Positions 1-13,265 of a stretch of DNA of 64,000 nt are shown here, piece by piece. Both the position numbers and the translations under genes were made by a program. The notes below the pieces were generated by a model that saw nothing but the letters and a program-made list of their open reading frames with translations, searched no databases and was not told the origin of the DNA. Numbering within the stretch: the first letter of the stretch is position 1; the number at the start of each line of letters is the position of its first letter. The DNA comes from Psettodes erumei (Eukaryota > Chordata > Actinopteri > Pleuronectiformes > Psettodidae): positions 1,860,001-1,924,000 of the forward strand of contig JAFBJZ010000112.1 in assembly GCA_016785225.1 (NCBI GenBank). Direction: 5' to 3'.

Positions 1-2048
1 AGGCGGAGTGAAAAGCCAATAACCATAGATGGGAGGAGGTGTGTGTGTGTGTGGGGGTGTTATTGACCTCAGTTGTTTACATGAAAAGTGAAAGTGGTTG
101 TGTAACATTAAAACAGAGGGAGAAGTTCGGTCCTCGGCTCCTTTCTCAACTCCACACAGCTGACTAATCACTTTGTTCTTTTCAGATATCATTTCAGCAA
201 GTACAATCAACATCCCTTGCTAAAAGAGTGAAACATTTGACCCCATCACTACTGTAAAGTGCATTGTGTGCCATGCTGAACCGTAGCTGTGGGGGTGGGT
301 CAGTTGGATATAAAGCAGTTGGCAGAGCGGTTTGAATATTAGGTTTCACTTTGTATATCGTGAAAATATTGTGCATGTGCCTTAATATTCAGTTGGCCTT
401 GAGTTTAACCTGATATTGTCTTCTTCCTCCTCCTCTGCAAACACTTTTCTGTTTCAAACTTTTTTTTTTATTTTTCTATCTCATCTCAGAGGCTTTCCAG
501 CAGTTTCTCCACTGAAGGTGAGAAGTGTGTGAAAGCTTGAAGGCTGTCACAGCCTCAGCCTGCACCTCCCAGAGGGCCAGCCCGAGCACTGGGTGCCATG
601 GCTTCACTGCCATCAAAGCCGGTGTGGGAGTCCACTTACTATCCCTGCATATCTCACTGGGCTTCAACATGTTGGGTTTTAATGCTGTGGTCTAAAGTCT
701 CACCCGCCAGCAGGCTGACTACGTAAACATTTGCCTGCATGAAATAATGGATCAGCCTTCAAAGATGCATAATTCGCTGTAGATTGACTGATAGGTAGTG
801 AGTGAGTGTGAATTATTAGAATTCATCTAGTTTACTTTCATGTTTCTGATTTTCTCATTGACACTGAGGCAAACATTAAACCTACACAAATACACTGATA
901 TGCTTCAGGATGAAATATGAAGGAATTCTGGACATTTGGTGTAAAATAGATTTCTGTAACACTGCCAAACATTCATTTTCATCAACCTTCTTCACCTCCT
1001 TCAAAAATCTATGGCAGGGTCAGAATCAGAAAAGGGAAATATCTGCATTTTCCATTTTGACTGTCATGTCCTTTCAATGGATATTTAACCCTCCTCTGAA
1101 ACAGCATACTTATCATAGCACAGGATGGATGCCTTACAATTGCTCAGGCCTAATGCAAATCAGCTCTGTGACGTGTGGTATTCTCCATTTGTCTATAAAC
1201 CAGCAGCAGCATTGGCTGTGGCTGCTGCTGCTGCTGCTGCCTCTGAGGGTCCGACAACATAAGCAGTCACTTGGAGGGGATGAGGAAGCTGTTTTTAATG
1301 ATCCCCAGAAACGACTGGTATATTTACCATAATCGTAAGCCTGAGGGAGCATCAACTTCTAATCACCCCCATCTTCCCACCCCACTGCAGATAGAAATCA
1401 GAGCTGATTAAAAACCTCATAAAACACAAGGCTTTAAGATGATTGTCTCTCTCTCTCTGTACAGAATAGCTTACATGTACTGTAGGAACCAATGCTTTGT
1501 GGCTTTGTGTGCCTGATTAATGTTTTTTACACCATTTGTTTCCAGAGACATGATGTGATGATAATGATGATGAAAAATACTTTTATATGGTGCCACTTTG
1601 CAATCTTATTATCACTGTCAAATTAAATGTTCTGCAACAAGGAAAAGAAAACAAAGTTGCAAAGTGCTGTCATGTACCCTGATGCAGCTTTGTCATGTTG
1701 AGGGACTCAGAGCTGCTGCTTAATTTTCACTGTTCGACAGTCCCTTCCTGCTGCTGAGGTGCACCTTTGAGTGGTTTCAAAATCTCCAAAAAGTCTCTGT
1801 CAGTGATTTGATGTGTGGTGCTGTTATAGTCAGAGGGTATTCTGTCTCACACACAAAGCTGTAATAAAATTGATTTGCGGTTTTGTTTCTCTTCATTATT
1901 CAGTGTTACTTTGTTTCAGTGGCGGCCGTTCTGTGTTTGGAACTTTGTGCCCAGACAATCCGTCCCAAATGATGAATGTGTTTCACCAGCATCATTTGCA
2001 GTTGACATAGAAACTGTGGTAGAGTGATTGACCTGATGTTTGTCATGG
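1..2048. other. Intergenic; no gene recognised
   Basis: Short GT (41-53) and TC (1447-1458) tracts and the 1201-1241 triplet hairpin. A 140-codon frame at 910-1332 shows no domain. Confidence 0.6.
1201..1241. repeat. CAG/CTG inverted triplet repeat
   Basis: CAGCAGCAGC (1201-1210) and GCTGCTGCTGCTGCTGCTGC (1221-1240) are complementary around a ten-base loop. They can form a hairpin. Confidence 0.6.
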
Positions 2049-2430
2049 TTAAAGGGATAGTTTGGTGCATTTCTTGTGGGGTTGTATGAGGTATTGCTGA
2101 TGTGTACTCAATTTATTACATGCAGTTCAGTTTGGTCTGTGTGCTCCCACTTTGAGGAAGCAGAGAGTCATTAACTGAGACATGCACTGCTGTGCAGTCA
2201 GCAAAAATGTATTTTAACCACCTAAAACAATGCCTACCTAAAAAAATTCAGTAACAGTTTAAGTGCATGCTATATTAAGAATATTTTTAGTTCTTTATCT
2301 TACCATCAAACAGTGTCAAGTGCACAAACAAACAAAGCACAAAAGAAACGTGAAATCTCTGCAGTAATGGCTTGACTTCACACCACTTCGCTGACTGAAC
2401 ACTCTGGCAAGGAATGACTGGAAGACCGGG
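2049..2430 (+). mobile_element. Non-autonomous DNA-transposon-like repeat, one terminus present
   Basis: It begins TTAAAGGGATAGTTTGG and continues GGGGTTGTATGAGGTA, CCTACCTAAAAAAATTCAGT and AGTGTCAAGTGCACAAA. This word order is familiar from a repeat common in percomorph genomes. No coding frame is present. The opposite terminus is not recognised, so the copy seems truncated. The superfamily is uncertain. Confidence 0.55.
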
Positions 2431-2934
2431 GTTCATGTAGCCTACTGTGGATGATGAGAAGACCGTTCTTTATTACTTCAGATGTAGGCTACCCCCCAAA
2501 AAAAGGCTGGCAGATCCTTTTTTGACCTAACCATCGGTGTAATCATATGAAATATGCCATTTTACACACAGAAAAAGAACAAGGCCAAAAGAAGACACAA
2601 TAAGAGAGCATTAAAGTGTTAAATTGCAAAGAAAAACTGTCAAAAAGACAGTTGAACTTGTTATCCTTTTTTCTAAAGAAAAGAAGAGTCGCCTGATAAT
2701 TCTTCTAAAGGAGTCGAGGACAGTCACTGGGCTGGCTGCTAATGTTCAAGAGCAGGAGCAACTGAAGACGACAACGGCAGCAAACGGGCTAATCAGGTTG
2801 GCCTACAGGAGCAGGAGGAAAACCCTGCAACAACTCACTTAGCCACAGGTGTTTTCTTAAGAACTTGGACGGCTGTGTGTTATCTCAAGGGGGCGGTTGT
2901 CTGATAAACCTAAATATAACAAGTTTATTGAGGA

Positions 2935-3130
2935 GTTAAAGGTGCTTTGCACACAGTACTAGCCCCAGAATGCCCATGCAAATCACTTGAAACATAGGCC
3001 TGTAAGCCCCACAAATTAGTAAGTGGGCATTTGTGCACATAGCATCTATGATATGTTTTCAGCAATGTGTCATGTATGAGGCTCTGTTCCCCTTCGCCCC
3101 TCAAAAAGCCTCCGAACTGTCCCTTTAAAC
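2935..3130. mobile_element. Possible small MITE
   Basis: The left end GTTAAAGGTGCTTTG and the right end CGAACTGTCCCTTTAAAC form an imperfect inverted pair around a 190-base non-coding body. Divergence is too high for a confident call. Confidence 0.25.
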
Positions 3131-6100
3131 ATAAAGATACAAAAAAACAACCTATGTGGCTTTTCTCTTCTATCCCTGCATATCGCCGTTTTCGTGGCAC
3201 TGATGTCACTTTGCTGAATCAGATTGCCACGCTCAATCCCGCCTACAAGAGTCTAACTGGCTTCTTGTTCCAACCATGGAAACAGCTGTCAGGTAGAAAT
3301 GATTCAGAGTTTGGAAACCATTTCAGCTGTTGCCACTAATAGCGATAGTTTTCCACTTACACAAGTCAGGATTTTTGGCTCGGTCTGTCTTTTACGCCTT
3401 AAAAGAGTTAAGAGGCTTGACCTGACTCACTTCCAACAAGGCTAGATTAGGATTTTCTGTCTCCAAATAGCAGAATAAAATGATGTTTGTTTCACCTTCT
3501 TAACATCAGGCTTCACATTGTTCATTCAGGAGCCTGTGGGTGACATCAGAGATGCCATGTCCATGGTTCCCTGTGGTCTTTCTCTTTGGAGCAATCAATC
3601 ACTGTTTCTGCCATAAAGGAAGATCTAGCACACTGTTCTGTGTCTGATAGTCTCATTATGGTTTGTTTATGCAGAAATGACACACACCTGTCAGAACAGA
3701 TGTCATAATGATTTACAGGGCCCGAGGGGCCGTCTTTTAATGATGTACTTTCTTGCAAAGTGGATCTTAGTGGTCCATTTTTGAGTTTGAGAACATTACT
3801 TTTTTGAAATAATCATCTTTCGTTTTTGTTTTTTTTAAATCTGCATTTCAAAGCCTTTGCATTCAGGCCTGCACTTTCACTTGTGGCATGAGTTATTCGT
3901 CACTAGTCTGAAGCCATCATTATGTCATTTCCGTCTGCCTCACAGCAGTAAATGAACACCAGCCATTTCACTGTCTGCTCTAATGGACCACTGTGTTGTA
4001 CTGTGACTTTCCTCTATTCAGGGTCCAATTAGTGTGACCCCACTTTATATAAGTACATATGTAGGTAATCATTGTGTCATTTAGTATGCCCAGACAATCA
4101 GTAAGTGATTTTGACTTCTTGTGCTGTACATATGCTATCATCAACATGCAATTTGAAAAGGGTTTTGTATGGTGACAGAGTCTGTGAGGGTGGAGTGGAA
4201 ATATCACCAGGTCAGGGCCAGTTGTCGCCACATGATGCGGCCACATTAAGTCTCTTCAGAGAATAGTAATTGAGTTATACTTTGGTTTGTACAAGGAGGA
4301 GAACATATCACTTCCTGGGGGGAAAATTGTTGGTCCACCATATTGGCAGATCAAGTGAATTAATCCCTTCTTTATTCTTAATCCCTTTCCTTATCATAAG
4401 ATTATGAAAATCCAGATCCCTCCCTCCTCTCAGATTTTAAATTGCACCCATGATATAACTCCTGGCTTAAAGAGAAAAAGAGGACAGGGAAATGAAAAAA
4501 AGAGAGAAAAAAAAAACAAAAAACCCAGGCCTTCAGCCCTCGCAGATCGTAGCTCAAGTGCTCTTTGCTTTGAATTGTCTTTCAGTAAGATTCCTCCACT
4601 CCGTGAGCCTGGTCCACTGCGCCTTGAATAATGTCAGGGGGCAGCCGGGCTTTGGTATTCACTGGTTGACAATCTGCTTAAACAGAAGCAAATTGGGAAA
4701 AAATAGCTTTCAAATGCATTTTGATTCCTGTGAGCAGAGAAGAGGTTGAGGCAGGGCTATTTTCTCAGCAGAGGGCGTTCTGCTCTGATTTGTGTGCACA
4801 CTGTGCATCACAACACAAAGAAGTCATTTTTAGTCATTTCCACTTCATTCAGACACAGAAAATATTTATAGCATTGCTCTGCTTCTTTTGTCACACATGG
4901 ACTTGTGTTGTGTTGCTTTGTCACACTGTCCATTTGTGAAACCTTATTCTCTGGATTTTTTTTTGTGAGTTTGTGAAAGCAATGATCTTTTCTCTGTCTT
5001 TTCTGCCATGATGGAAAATACTTGTGCTACTATTGCTAACAGTATTGGTTAGTTGAATAAATAAAACATGTAATTGTCAGAAGAGTACAAAAGGTAAAGA
5101 TCATCTTTACAGCAGCGATGCTCACACTTTGAGAACCTTGCAACCAGAAACCTTTCGGCTTTTTTTTTGTTCTGTTCAAAAATAACAAGGTTATGATACA
5201 GTAAATGACCAAGTAAAAAATATAGCCTGCAAGCATAACCAGATATACAGACACACATACACATAACATAAAATTTCTGTCTGATCAGCTGAATGTAATA
5301 AAGGCTGTGTTTATTTCCCTACAGAATTAAATTGCTAATTCAAAACAGTCAAATAAGAACACGCTGTTGTTGGTTGGTGATAATGCTGGAATCCCTGTTA
5401 TGTTCTAACAATCTGTCACGGAGAGCGGAATAAAGCCGCACACACACGCCTCATTCTGTGCCTCATTTTCTGTACAGAAGGAAAATGCTGCTGACGAGCT
5501 CCTTCTGGGAAAGTGAAGGATGAATGTTGATGCTGAATTTTCATTTCTGCATAACATGACATCAACATGTATGTTTGTTTTGCAGTAGGTTGGACAGACA
5601 AAAAAAGAAAAACAGGAGCATGTGTCATTTCTAATCCCTCCAGCTGTGGACAAATACTAATTTTCAAAGTAAAATTGCTGGTCTGTGATTAGTTCTTTAG
5701 ATTAGATCTTTAAAATCACATACACAAGCTTTAATGAAACTGAAACTGGCTGCTAAATTAAAAACATCTACACCAGTGTTGTTCACTGCCGACACTCAGT
5801 TGAGTGACAAGAAAAACAGGATGTATATGGAATCGTATGAATGACTTTTGTCTCTGTTTGAAACAGACATTAATGAGGTGTTTGACTCTTTACAGAGGGC
5901 AACTAGGACAACGCTGCAGTACTGGTGGCATGGGGCAGCTGTGTGAAAATACTGCATCATTAGCACATTATTAGTGTTTCTAAATGTCACACAGCCACGG
6001 AGGGGGACGATGAAGCAGCCATCATGCACAAGCCAAGCTCTTATTTTGCGTCCGGGTCCACTGTGACCCCTCAGAGAGTCACACTGGAGATCATTATTAA

Positions 6101-8849
6101 CCTTCTGCAGAGGGCGACAGGTGGCAAGTCTGTGTTTCTGTGTGTTCGTACGTGTACCCTTTTTTGTGTTATGTGTATGCACAGTGAGACAGGAAGAGAG
6201 GGGGACACCCTGGGGGGGAGGGGGGGGGGATAAAAAGAAATGGAGTGTACTCATAAATCAAGTCAAGGTCTGGGCAGTTGCCTCTGCAACTGCATTTTTT
6301 CGCTCCTCCACATTTCCCGACATCTGACGCTTCCCTCCTCTGCTCTTTTAATCTCATCAACCTCAACAAGTGTGGCGGGAGTGGGGGTGGGGGGTGGGGG
6401 CAGGGCTCGGTGGCAGGCTGTCCACTGTCAGAAGAGGTCTGTCGATATCTCTCATCAAACAGGAGCTGATCAAAGGCCTGCCTGTGCCCATGCAGGCAGA
6501 AGGATTAAGCCACATCATGCACAACCTCCTTGACAGAAAAAAGCCGCTCCACACGAATAAAGAGATTAAGTCGAGAGTGAAATCTAATTCAAGGGGAATT
6601 GTTAAAAGGGGCACTGGCACCAAGCTCTACACCTGACAAGGTCTGTGTATGAGTGTGAGGCCTTTGTAAGCTTCATCACACATTAATCGTGACAAGCTGT
6701 TGTTTTCTCAAATGAATAACTTCACACCCAGATGCACTGGATTTGTTTTCAGCTACTGTACTGATTTAACACTGTATCATCATGAGGCTTGTTTCTACCT
6801 GACCTGGCTGCATCTAAAAAGAAATTACATTTAATAGAATCTCAATTCATACATTCAGCAGAGGTCTGTTTTCATTCCCTGAGTTGCTCTACGAAAGTCT
6901 TGTGTCAGGTGAGGATGCGGGACAGGCGTGGCTGAATCTAGATCAGCTTGTATCTGTCAGGGATGACATGGTGTCCCACTGTCCTCCCTCAGTCACAGAC
7001 TCGTTTACAGCCTAACCCAGGGTGGAGTCACTTTACTCTCCATCCTTCTGCCTACACAGAGGAAATCTCCTCCTCATGGAGGTGGACAGTTTATGATCAG
7101 ACGTCCCTCTTGGTCACAGATGTCTGGGTGAATCTGCACAAGACTGTCAGGCTGGATCAGGCTGCAGAGAGATACTGTCCCAGGTGGACTGAAGAGAGGA
7201 CAGATGGTGTGATGTAACTTCCACTGATGTATTTATACATCTGTACCTCAACTGTGCACTTGGAATATTCTATATAAAAATGGGAAAAAAAGATAAAGCC
7301 TTTTGAAGTATACTGTGAGGTCACACAAGCCATGAAGTAAAGAAGAGCCCCTCTTTTTCATTGAAATCACATATATGTGGAAGACACTTTAAACACTAGA
7401 GTGATCCATACTGTGACGCTGCCTGTAGTTAAGTGTTGATTTAGCTCAGTGTGTTGTGAGGGACAAAGTTTTCTTGTTGAGGGACAGGTGTTGTTAGTTT
7501 TCTGGACCCAGAGCTGATCCTAAGATTTGGATCAGGTGTTTTGGATGTGAGGTTATCTATTATATTACCAACTGTAACAAAAAATATGTAAGACAGGTGA
7601 AATATAAAATCTGTTGCCTTAATATTGTTATTAATATTATTAGTATTGTGTAGGTTTTACCCACTAAGTATTGATGCAAAAAGTCCTGATGACTAATAAT
7701 GATAGCTTTACCTGCCCTTAAAAGATTACACTGAAAGAGTCACACTTTTTATGTAAAGTACCATCAGTATGCGATTATTGCAGAATTACACTATAAAACA
7801 AATAACTTAATAAGGTTAAAGAGACATTACATATTTAAGTTGGGATATAGGCAGTGTTCTTTGTAGTCCTTGCAGGAATGGTAGACTGTAGCTCTCTGAG
7901 GACCAATCAGAACATTATCATTACAGGGCCAATCAGCAGGTGGGATTAGTGCGGCTTTGATCCGAGGACTGGGCTTTGCTTCTTCTGATCCACTCCTCTC
8001 AAAGCATTTACAGGCTTTGAATTGCCAATCACGTGCCTTTAAAATATCACCCTGGTGTTGTAACACAGTGCCTCTCTCTGAGAAGTAGCTTAACTGCAAC
8101 TTGCGAGCGCTTCAAGGCCAAACGACCAAGTGAAGTGTAGACGTCTCAGCTGGTTCAGTCACCTGAACTACATTGTAGTTTGTAGTGTTATTGTCTTTTC
8201 AGTGCCATAGATAAGCATAGGCTACAGTCAGGGATAGACTCACTTTACCACAGTGTACTCATACTTTTGATTGTGAAAGAAGTTGAGTTGTCTCACTTCT
8301 TTAGTTGGTTATACATCTTAAGGGTGCACATTATATATACAGGATGTTGACATAATCTACATAGATTAATGTGATCTGTACAAATCTTAGTGTTATCATG
8401 CAGGCTGACAGTGTAATGTCCCTAGGTTGGGGGGGCATAGCTGCACCTGAAAAAAATGGCCATCCTTTTGGCCAGTTGTTAGTGTTTCCTGTCCTCATAT
8501 AGAGCAGAGCAGCAGCAGCAGAGAACTGAAGCAATTTGAATCTGAAAACCCTCACTGTCACTGGTTATGATTAACACGATCAGATTGCTGGAGGTGTGTG
8601 CAGGAATGACTATAGCACCTCCACGTCACAGAAAGTCTCTACTGTTTCTGTGAAGATGTTATTAGAAAACAGATGGTTATTTAGGGATGTTCTGTGCATG
8701 TTTTAGGATCCCATTAATTCTAGTTTTAACCATTTTTACAATATTATAAAAACTAAAATACATGCTTTACACTTGCATTAAAAATAGTGAAGCAGTTTAG
8801 GTTGAGTCAGTTGTATTTATACAGTGTGAAATCATGGTTATTTTGGATG
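3131..8849. other. Intergenic; no gene recognised
   Basis: Holds an A-rich purine tract at 4469-4530 and a G-rich stretch at 6210-6230. Overlapping frames at 5796-6633 arise from G-rich sequence. No splice-framed exon or repeat family was recognised. Confidence 0.55.
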
Positions 8850-9749
8850 TTGGTGGTGGGGGAACCTGAATGTTGGGACCTGAACCTGGTGGTGAGCAAT
8901 GGAAGCTCACCACGCATAACCAAGTTTCGACCACATGGCTTTCTTTGTCTTGGAGACAAAGGAAAGCACCGGAACCTTAAAGTCCCACAACCTTCCAGGT
9001 GTGAAATCCGATCCAGCAGCCACCACTGGATGACTGTGGCATGTGACCTCTGAGGTCATCAAGTCATATAAAGGCTGTGCTCAGCCTTTATCCGCTCTCT
9101 TCTCTTGAAGCTCTTCTCTTCTCTTCTCCAAGCCCTGGAACCACTCTCCAGGGATCCCCAGCTGTGCAGCTGCAGCTGGCCGTCTGGGGTAGCTTGCTGA
9201 CCAAAGCAGATCCTCAGACCTTTCCTCACAGCAGCGACGCGAGAGCCTGCTGAGGAACAATCAAGATCCGGCAAACAAACTCCATTGGCCAACAAACACA
9301 AGGTTTGTAGGTTAATCCTCCATACAACAGGAGCCACACAGCGAGTTAGCACCGAGCTGCTAACCAACTACGTCAAAGGAGCGGCCAGTTTCCCTCCAGC
9401 GTCTGCCATCAGGACCACACAGCAAAGACTGCCTTCCAACATTGGAATTCTAACTCTCTCAGCTTGGCCTTCCATCAGGAACCACCAGCCAAAGGAGCAA
9501 CACACCAGAGAGTTTCTCTCACACCAGAACTGGTAACACCAACTGGGCCTAGTCAAGCTAAGATAAGCTAAGCTAAAGATAAATCAAGGACTGTGAGTTG
9601 ATGTATTTGTGTTTACTGAGTGTTGTGATCAGTTTGGTAGACAGGTTATTGTATTGTTGGCTCTGCCACATTGTGAAGTAGATGAAGTTAGGTTACGCTT
9701 GCATGCTAACTAACCATCCTTCCTCTAACCTGGCACCTCATGAAAACAC

Positions 9750-9785
<36 letters not shown>
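9750..9785. repeat. (AC)n microsatellite
   Basis: Near-perfect AC dinucleotide run of about 17 units inside the LTR-like segment. Confidence 0.95.
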
Positions 9786-9788
<3 letters not shown>

Positions 9789-9862
9789 CCAGCACATGGT
9801 CTGAGTGCCTCCACAGATCTTCTTTGTTCAGGGCCTCCAGACCTCAGCAGCCATTTTGACAC

Positions 9863-9863
9863 A

Positions 9864-9905
<42 letters not shown>
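9863..9905. repeat. (AC)n microsatellite
   Basis: About 20 AC units starting ACAGACACAC. It is the second AC tract within 150 bases in the LTR-like segment. Confidence 0.95.
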
Positions 9906-9906
<1 letters not shown>

Positions 9907-10040
9907 GTAGAAAGTACACTGTAGCTAGATTGTATGTTTCCTTTTCTCTTATTCTTGTTAATAAATGATTATTTAACATACCTGTTGTCTGTTTAATGTT
10001 GCACAAGAGTGAATTCCGCCAACCTCTACACGGTCAAGAA

Positions 10041-12744
10041 CTCCAAATTCCTTCTACCTAAACTAGTTGTTAATCTGGTAATTTTGGTTCTAGTTATTAA
10101 ATTAATTATTAATCAGAGTTCCAAATTGACAATTTAGTACTAGTTGTGCCCCGAGGTGATCTAATGTATTAGATCCAATTATTTAATAATTAATAATTAT
10201 TATTCTAATAATTATTAACTATTTTGGATAGCCAAACCCCAATAATTAGTGCCCTTAGTAGGCAATATTCAACAGAAATTCGTTAGAATATCTGGCTGAC
10301 TAAATATTATGTCAGTGTAGGTACACATGAACATCCTTTATTTATCCATTATTATCCACAAAAATACTTCAGAAATCAGCACGAAATCGAGTGAATGTAA
10401 AAGACCCTCCTGTGTCTCCTGTCCTGAAATATCTTTTCTCTCAGTATCATCATGCAACATTTTGTGACCTTCAAAAGAGCCTGGGCATAAAGAATGTGTG
10501 CATGAAGGGATGTTTACCAGAGATGACAGTACGTGCTGAGGTGTTTCCACAATAGTGCCATGGTATAAAACTGAGTGATCATCTCCTTGTAATGCGTGGG
10601 TGATGACTTGCCGGCAGGCAGTCGCCAAAAGAACTGGAGTCTGTGATCATGATGCATCGCACCGGAACTTGAGATGGGATTTAAAAAGGATGTGGCACCA
10701 GTAGCAATATGTCACAGTCTGGGGTTATGATCCATTCAGACCACACTGGAGACTGGTTCCAGGATTCCGCAAATACTGTCACAATAAAGCCCTGATAATG
10801 TTCTTTCATGTCATGCTCGAGAGAGAATGGCAAGAAGGTGAAATTCTCAAGAAGAGACACCTTAAACAGCCATTAATAAGCTAAAGAAAAGGATGGCTTT
10901 GATACACAGAAGGAATATTAAACTGTGAAACAATGGGCTCACCCAGTGCAATGTCCACAGAAGCTTCTCTGTGTTGAGATAGCAGGCCCACATGAATACC
11001 AATCACGTCTCAATGATCTTGGAGAGCAAGGCTAAAAACGCCAGAGAGAGGGGAACATGAACCCACGAGCTGCACAATCCTCCCAATTAACAGGATCAGA
11101 CATTATTAAACATAAAGATAACCACAGCCTGAGACACACCTGTTGGTCTGAGCAAACACTGCACCAGCCTGCCGTTATATACCATGTCCTTTTAGTGAGG
11201 ATGATGAAGATTAAGAAACACACAGCAGCCTCCTTCATTTGGATGTATGAAGAGGAACATATTCCATTACTATTGTGGGTGAGAACATCCGCTAAAGTCC
11301 TGCAGCGTAACGTTCATCAGCCTGCCACATGGCTTTTTTTTCTCCGTTGAATCAAGAAGACTCATCGTGTAATGTTGATTTCTGCAAGTCTGTGCTGCTG
11401 TTGAATGACTGGTCATCAGCATGAGGTACGGAAAACTCTCAGGTACCGTTACGGGCTGCATTGTGTTTTCCCATCTATACATAATTCTCCAGGCACTGAT
11501 TGAATCTTTAATTTCAGAAAGGTAGATGGTTGGTTCTAGTTGTAGATGAGAAGACAGCCTGTGTATTTTAATGTATATGTAGGTATTAGACATTAATGCA
11601 ACACTAGAATTCTGTATGAAATGAGTAAATGTGCCTAAGTTTTTGTGCTCACAAAACAACAATGTTGTATGCTCATTCAAGACTGCTGTTGTTTAGGGAA
11701 TGGCTTCAGTGTCAGATCATAAGGTAAAATGTCAACTTTATCCTACACTACACAACAAGCCTGGTCAAACATGGTGAAGAGTTATTGGAAGTTATTGGAC
11801 CTCCCTGAATGAGGACATTGACACCTGTGATTTTAACCTCTATCTTATGTTTTGGTCAATCTCTGCATATGAATTCTCTGTGCATCACTTTAATGGATGT
11901 TTTGTTGTGGCAAACTTGGAAAAGAAAAAAAAAATGTTGGTGCAAAAACATGGAGGCAGTTTGTATCTGTTCAGAGCACAAGATTTCTATCTGCATTCTC
12001 GCCCACTGTCGCACAAACATCAGAGAATACAAAGAAACAGATGGCTATAATTCATGACAGGACCACTTTTTCAAAGGCAGCCTGTTCAAACATGTGCATC
12101 CTCACTTTCTCACATACTGTACATGGGAGCTCATTAACATTCAGTTGACTTTGTGCTGTCTCTGAACACAGACGGGGAAACACTGCCACCTCAAAGTCAC
12201 TCCGCTCTCAACTTCTGTCAAGGAAGCCCAGTGGGGTTCTGGGAGAGAGAGACGGTGGTGCCCTCAGGTGAGGACCCACACTGCTTCCTGGCTGACAGAA
12301 GGCCTTCATAGTCTCTGGCCGGGTTCTCTTGCTGTTTTATGGAAATATAATTTTTTTTAAGTTCTTTGTTTTGGATAAACAAAGAGAAGAGATGGAAAAA
12401 AGAGTTTAAGATAAACGGCGGACCCTTGTTGCTGTGCCTCAGGGAGTGTTTTTCAAACGTGAACCTGTTGAAGAAAATGTCATTTTTACTGCTTTTATTG
12501 TAGAACAAACGACTCCCCGATGAGCCCATTAAAACATGTATTTTCTCATGTAAAATTGGACTGAATAATTAGCTTTGGTCCTCCTTCCCTTTTTTAGTGT
12601 TGATGAATATAAAAGTTCATTGTTTTTAATACCTTTTTTGTTCTGTTGCCTCTGCTATCTCCCTTTGAAGTTCTAAAACAGTGCTGTGAAGTGGGAGCTG
12701 TTTTTCTATGTTTTCCTGTAATAAAACCAGGTGGGAGAAGAAGA
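10041..12744. other. Intergenic; AT-rich start, possible exon-like segment
   Basis: 10060-10250 is rich in TAATAATTAATTATTA words adjoining the LTR-like segment. 12172-12267 is bounded by consensus acceptor and donor sites (see findings). Otherwise nothing is recognised. Confidence 0.5.
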
Positions 12745-13265
12745 CTTATTTTTCCTTAATCAATCTGCCTGCTGATCTTTTTGTGCCGGGGCCAGTGAAT
12801 CCAATCAAAATGCAACCCTTAAGCCCCCGATTGCACCAACAAAAGTTGATGGTCTCCCAGCTTGTAAGCTGCCTATCAGATAATAAGCGGGGCTTGAATA
12901 CCAGCCGGTGTGCTTCGACGATGGTGGTCCTGGTGTTTTCACCTGACGTCTACCGTGTCTTCGCTGGCCCTGTCTCACTGCTCTCTCCAGGGAAATCTCA
13001 CAAGAGCAGCTGTCCTTATCATTGTGCTGGCTCCCCACTCAATGCCTGCCTGGGCTGCATTCCCCATGACAGCAGCACTGAGGTAGCCGTAATCTACCAA
13101 GACTTCAACAAAATTAAACCGCCAACCAGGCCAGAGAGAGCAAGGGGCCATAGGGAAAGATTTCCTGCTCGCCCTGATATGGCAACAGAGGTTATAGACA
13201 TTAATATGGCTTTGCATCCAAAGAAAGTGCTACAAACAGTGCTAAGCCTACAGATATGCAGCCCT
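12745..13265. other. Candidate conserved non-coding element
   Basis: A repeat-free, low-simple-sequence stretch of more even base composition than its flanks, immediately before a 13270 GGGTCAGTTCATG repeat-like sequence. A 186-codon frame crosses it (12708-13268), but the product has no recognisable domain. Conservation cannot be tested here. Confidence 0.25.

Larger units (their letters stand above)
8850..10040 (+). mobile_element. Possible solo LTR or other promoter-bearing repeat
   Basis: This segment differs in texture from its flanks. TATAAAGG lies at 9067-9074 inside a perfect 10-base hairpin (9068-9077 / 9082-9091). A pyrimidine-rich leader (TCTTCTCTTGAAGCTC...) follows, and AATAAA at 9960-9965 precedes a GT-rich stretch, about 0.9 kb downstream. 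That order of promoter, leader and poly(A) signal is what an LTR has. Two (AC)n tracts interrupt it. I could not fix TG/CA ends, a target-site duplication or a primer-binding site, and no gag or pol frame follows. It may instead be an unrelated repeat or a retrocopy. Confidence 0.3.

Noticed and set aside
5796..6254. 152-codon minus-strand frame
   Set aside because: Low-complexity Ser/Pro-rich start from a G-rich tract and no domain.
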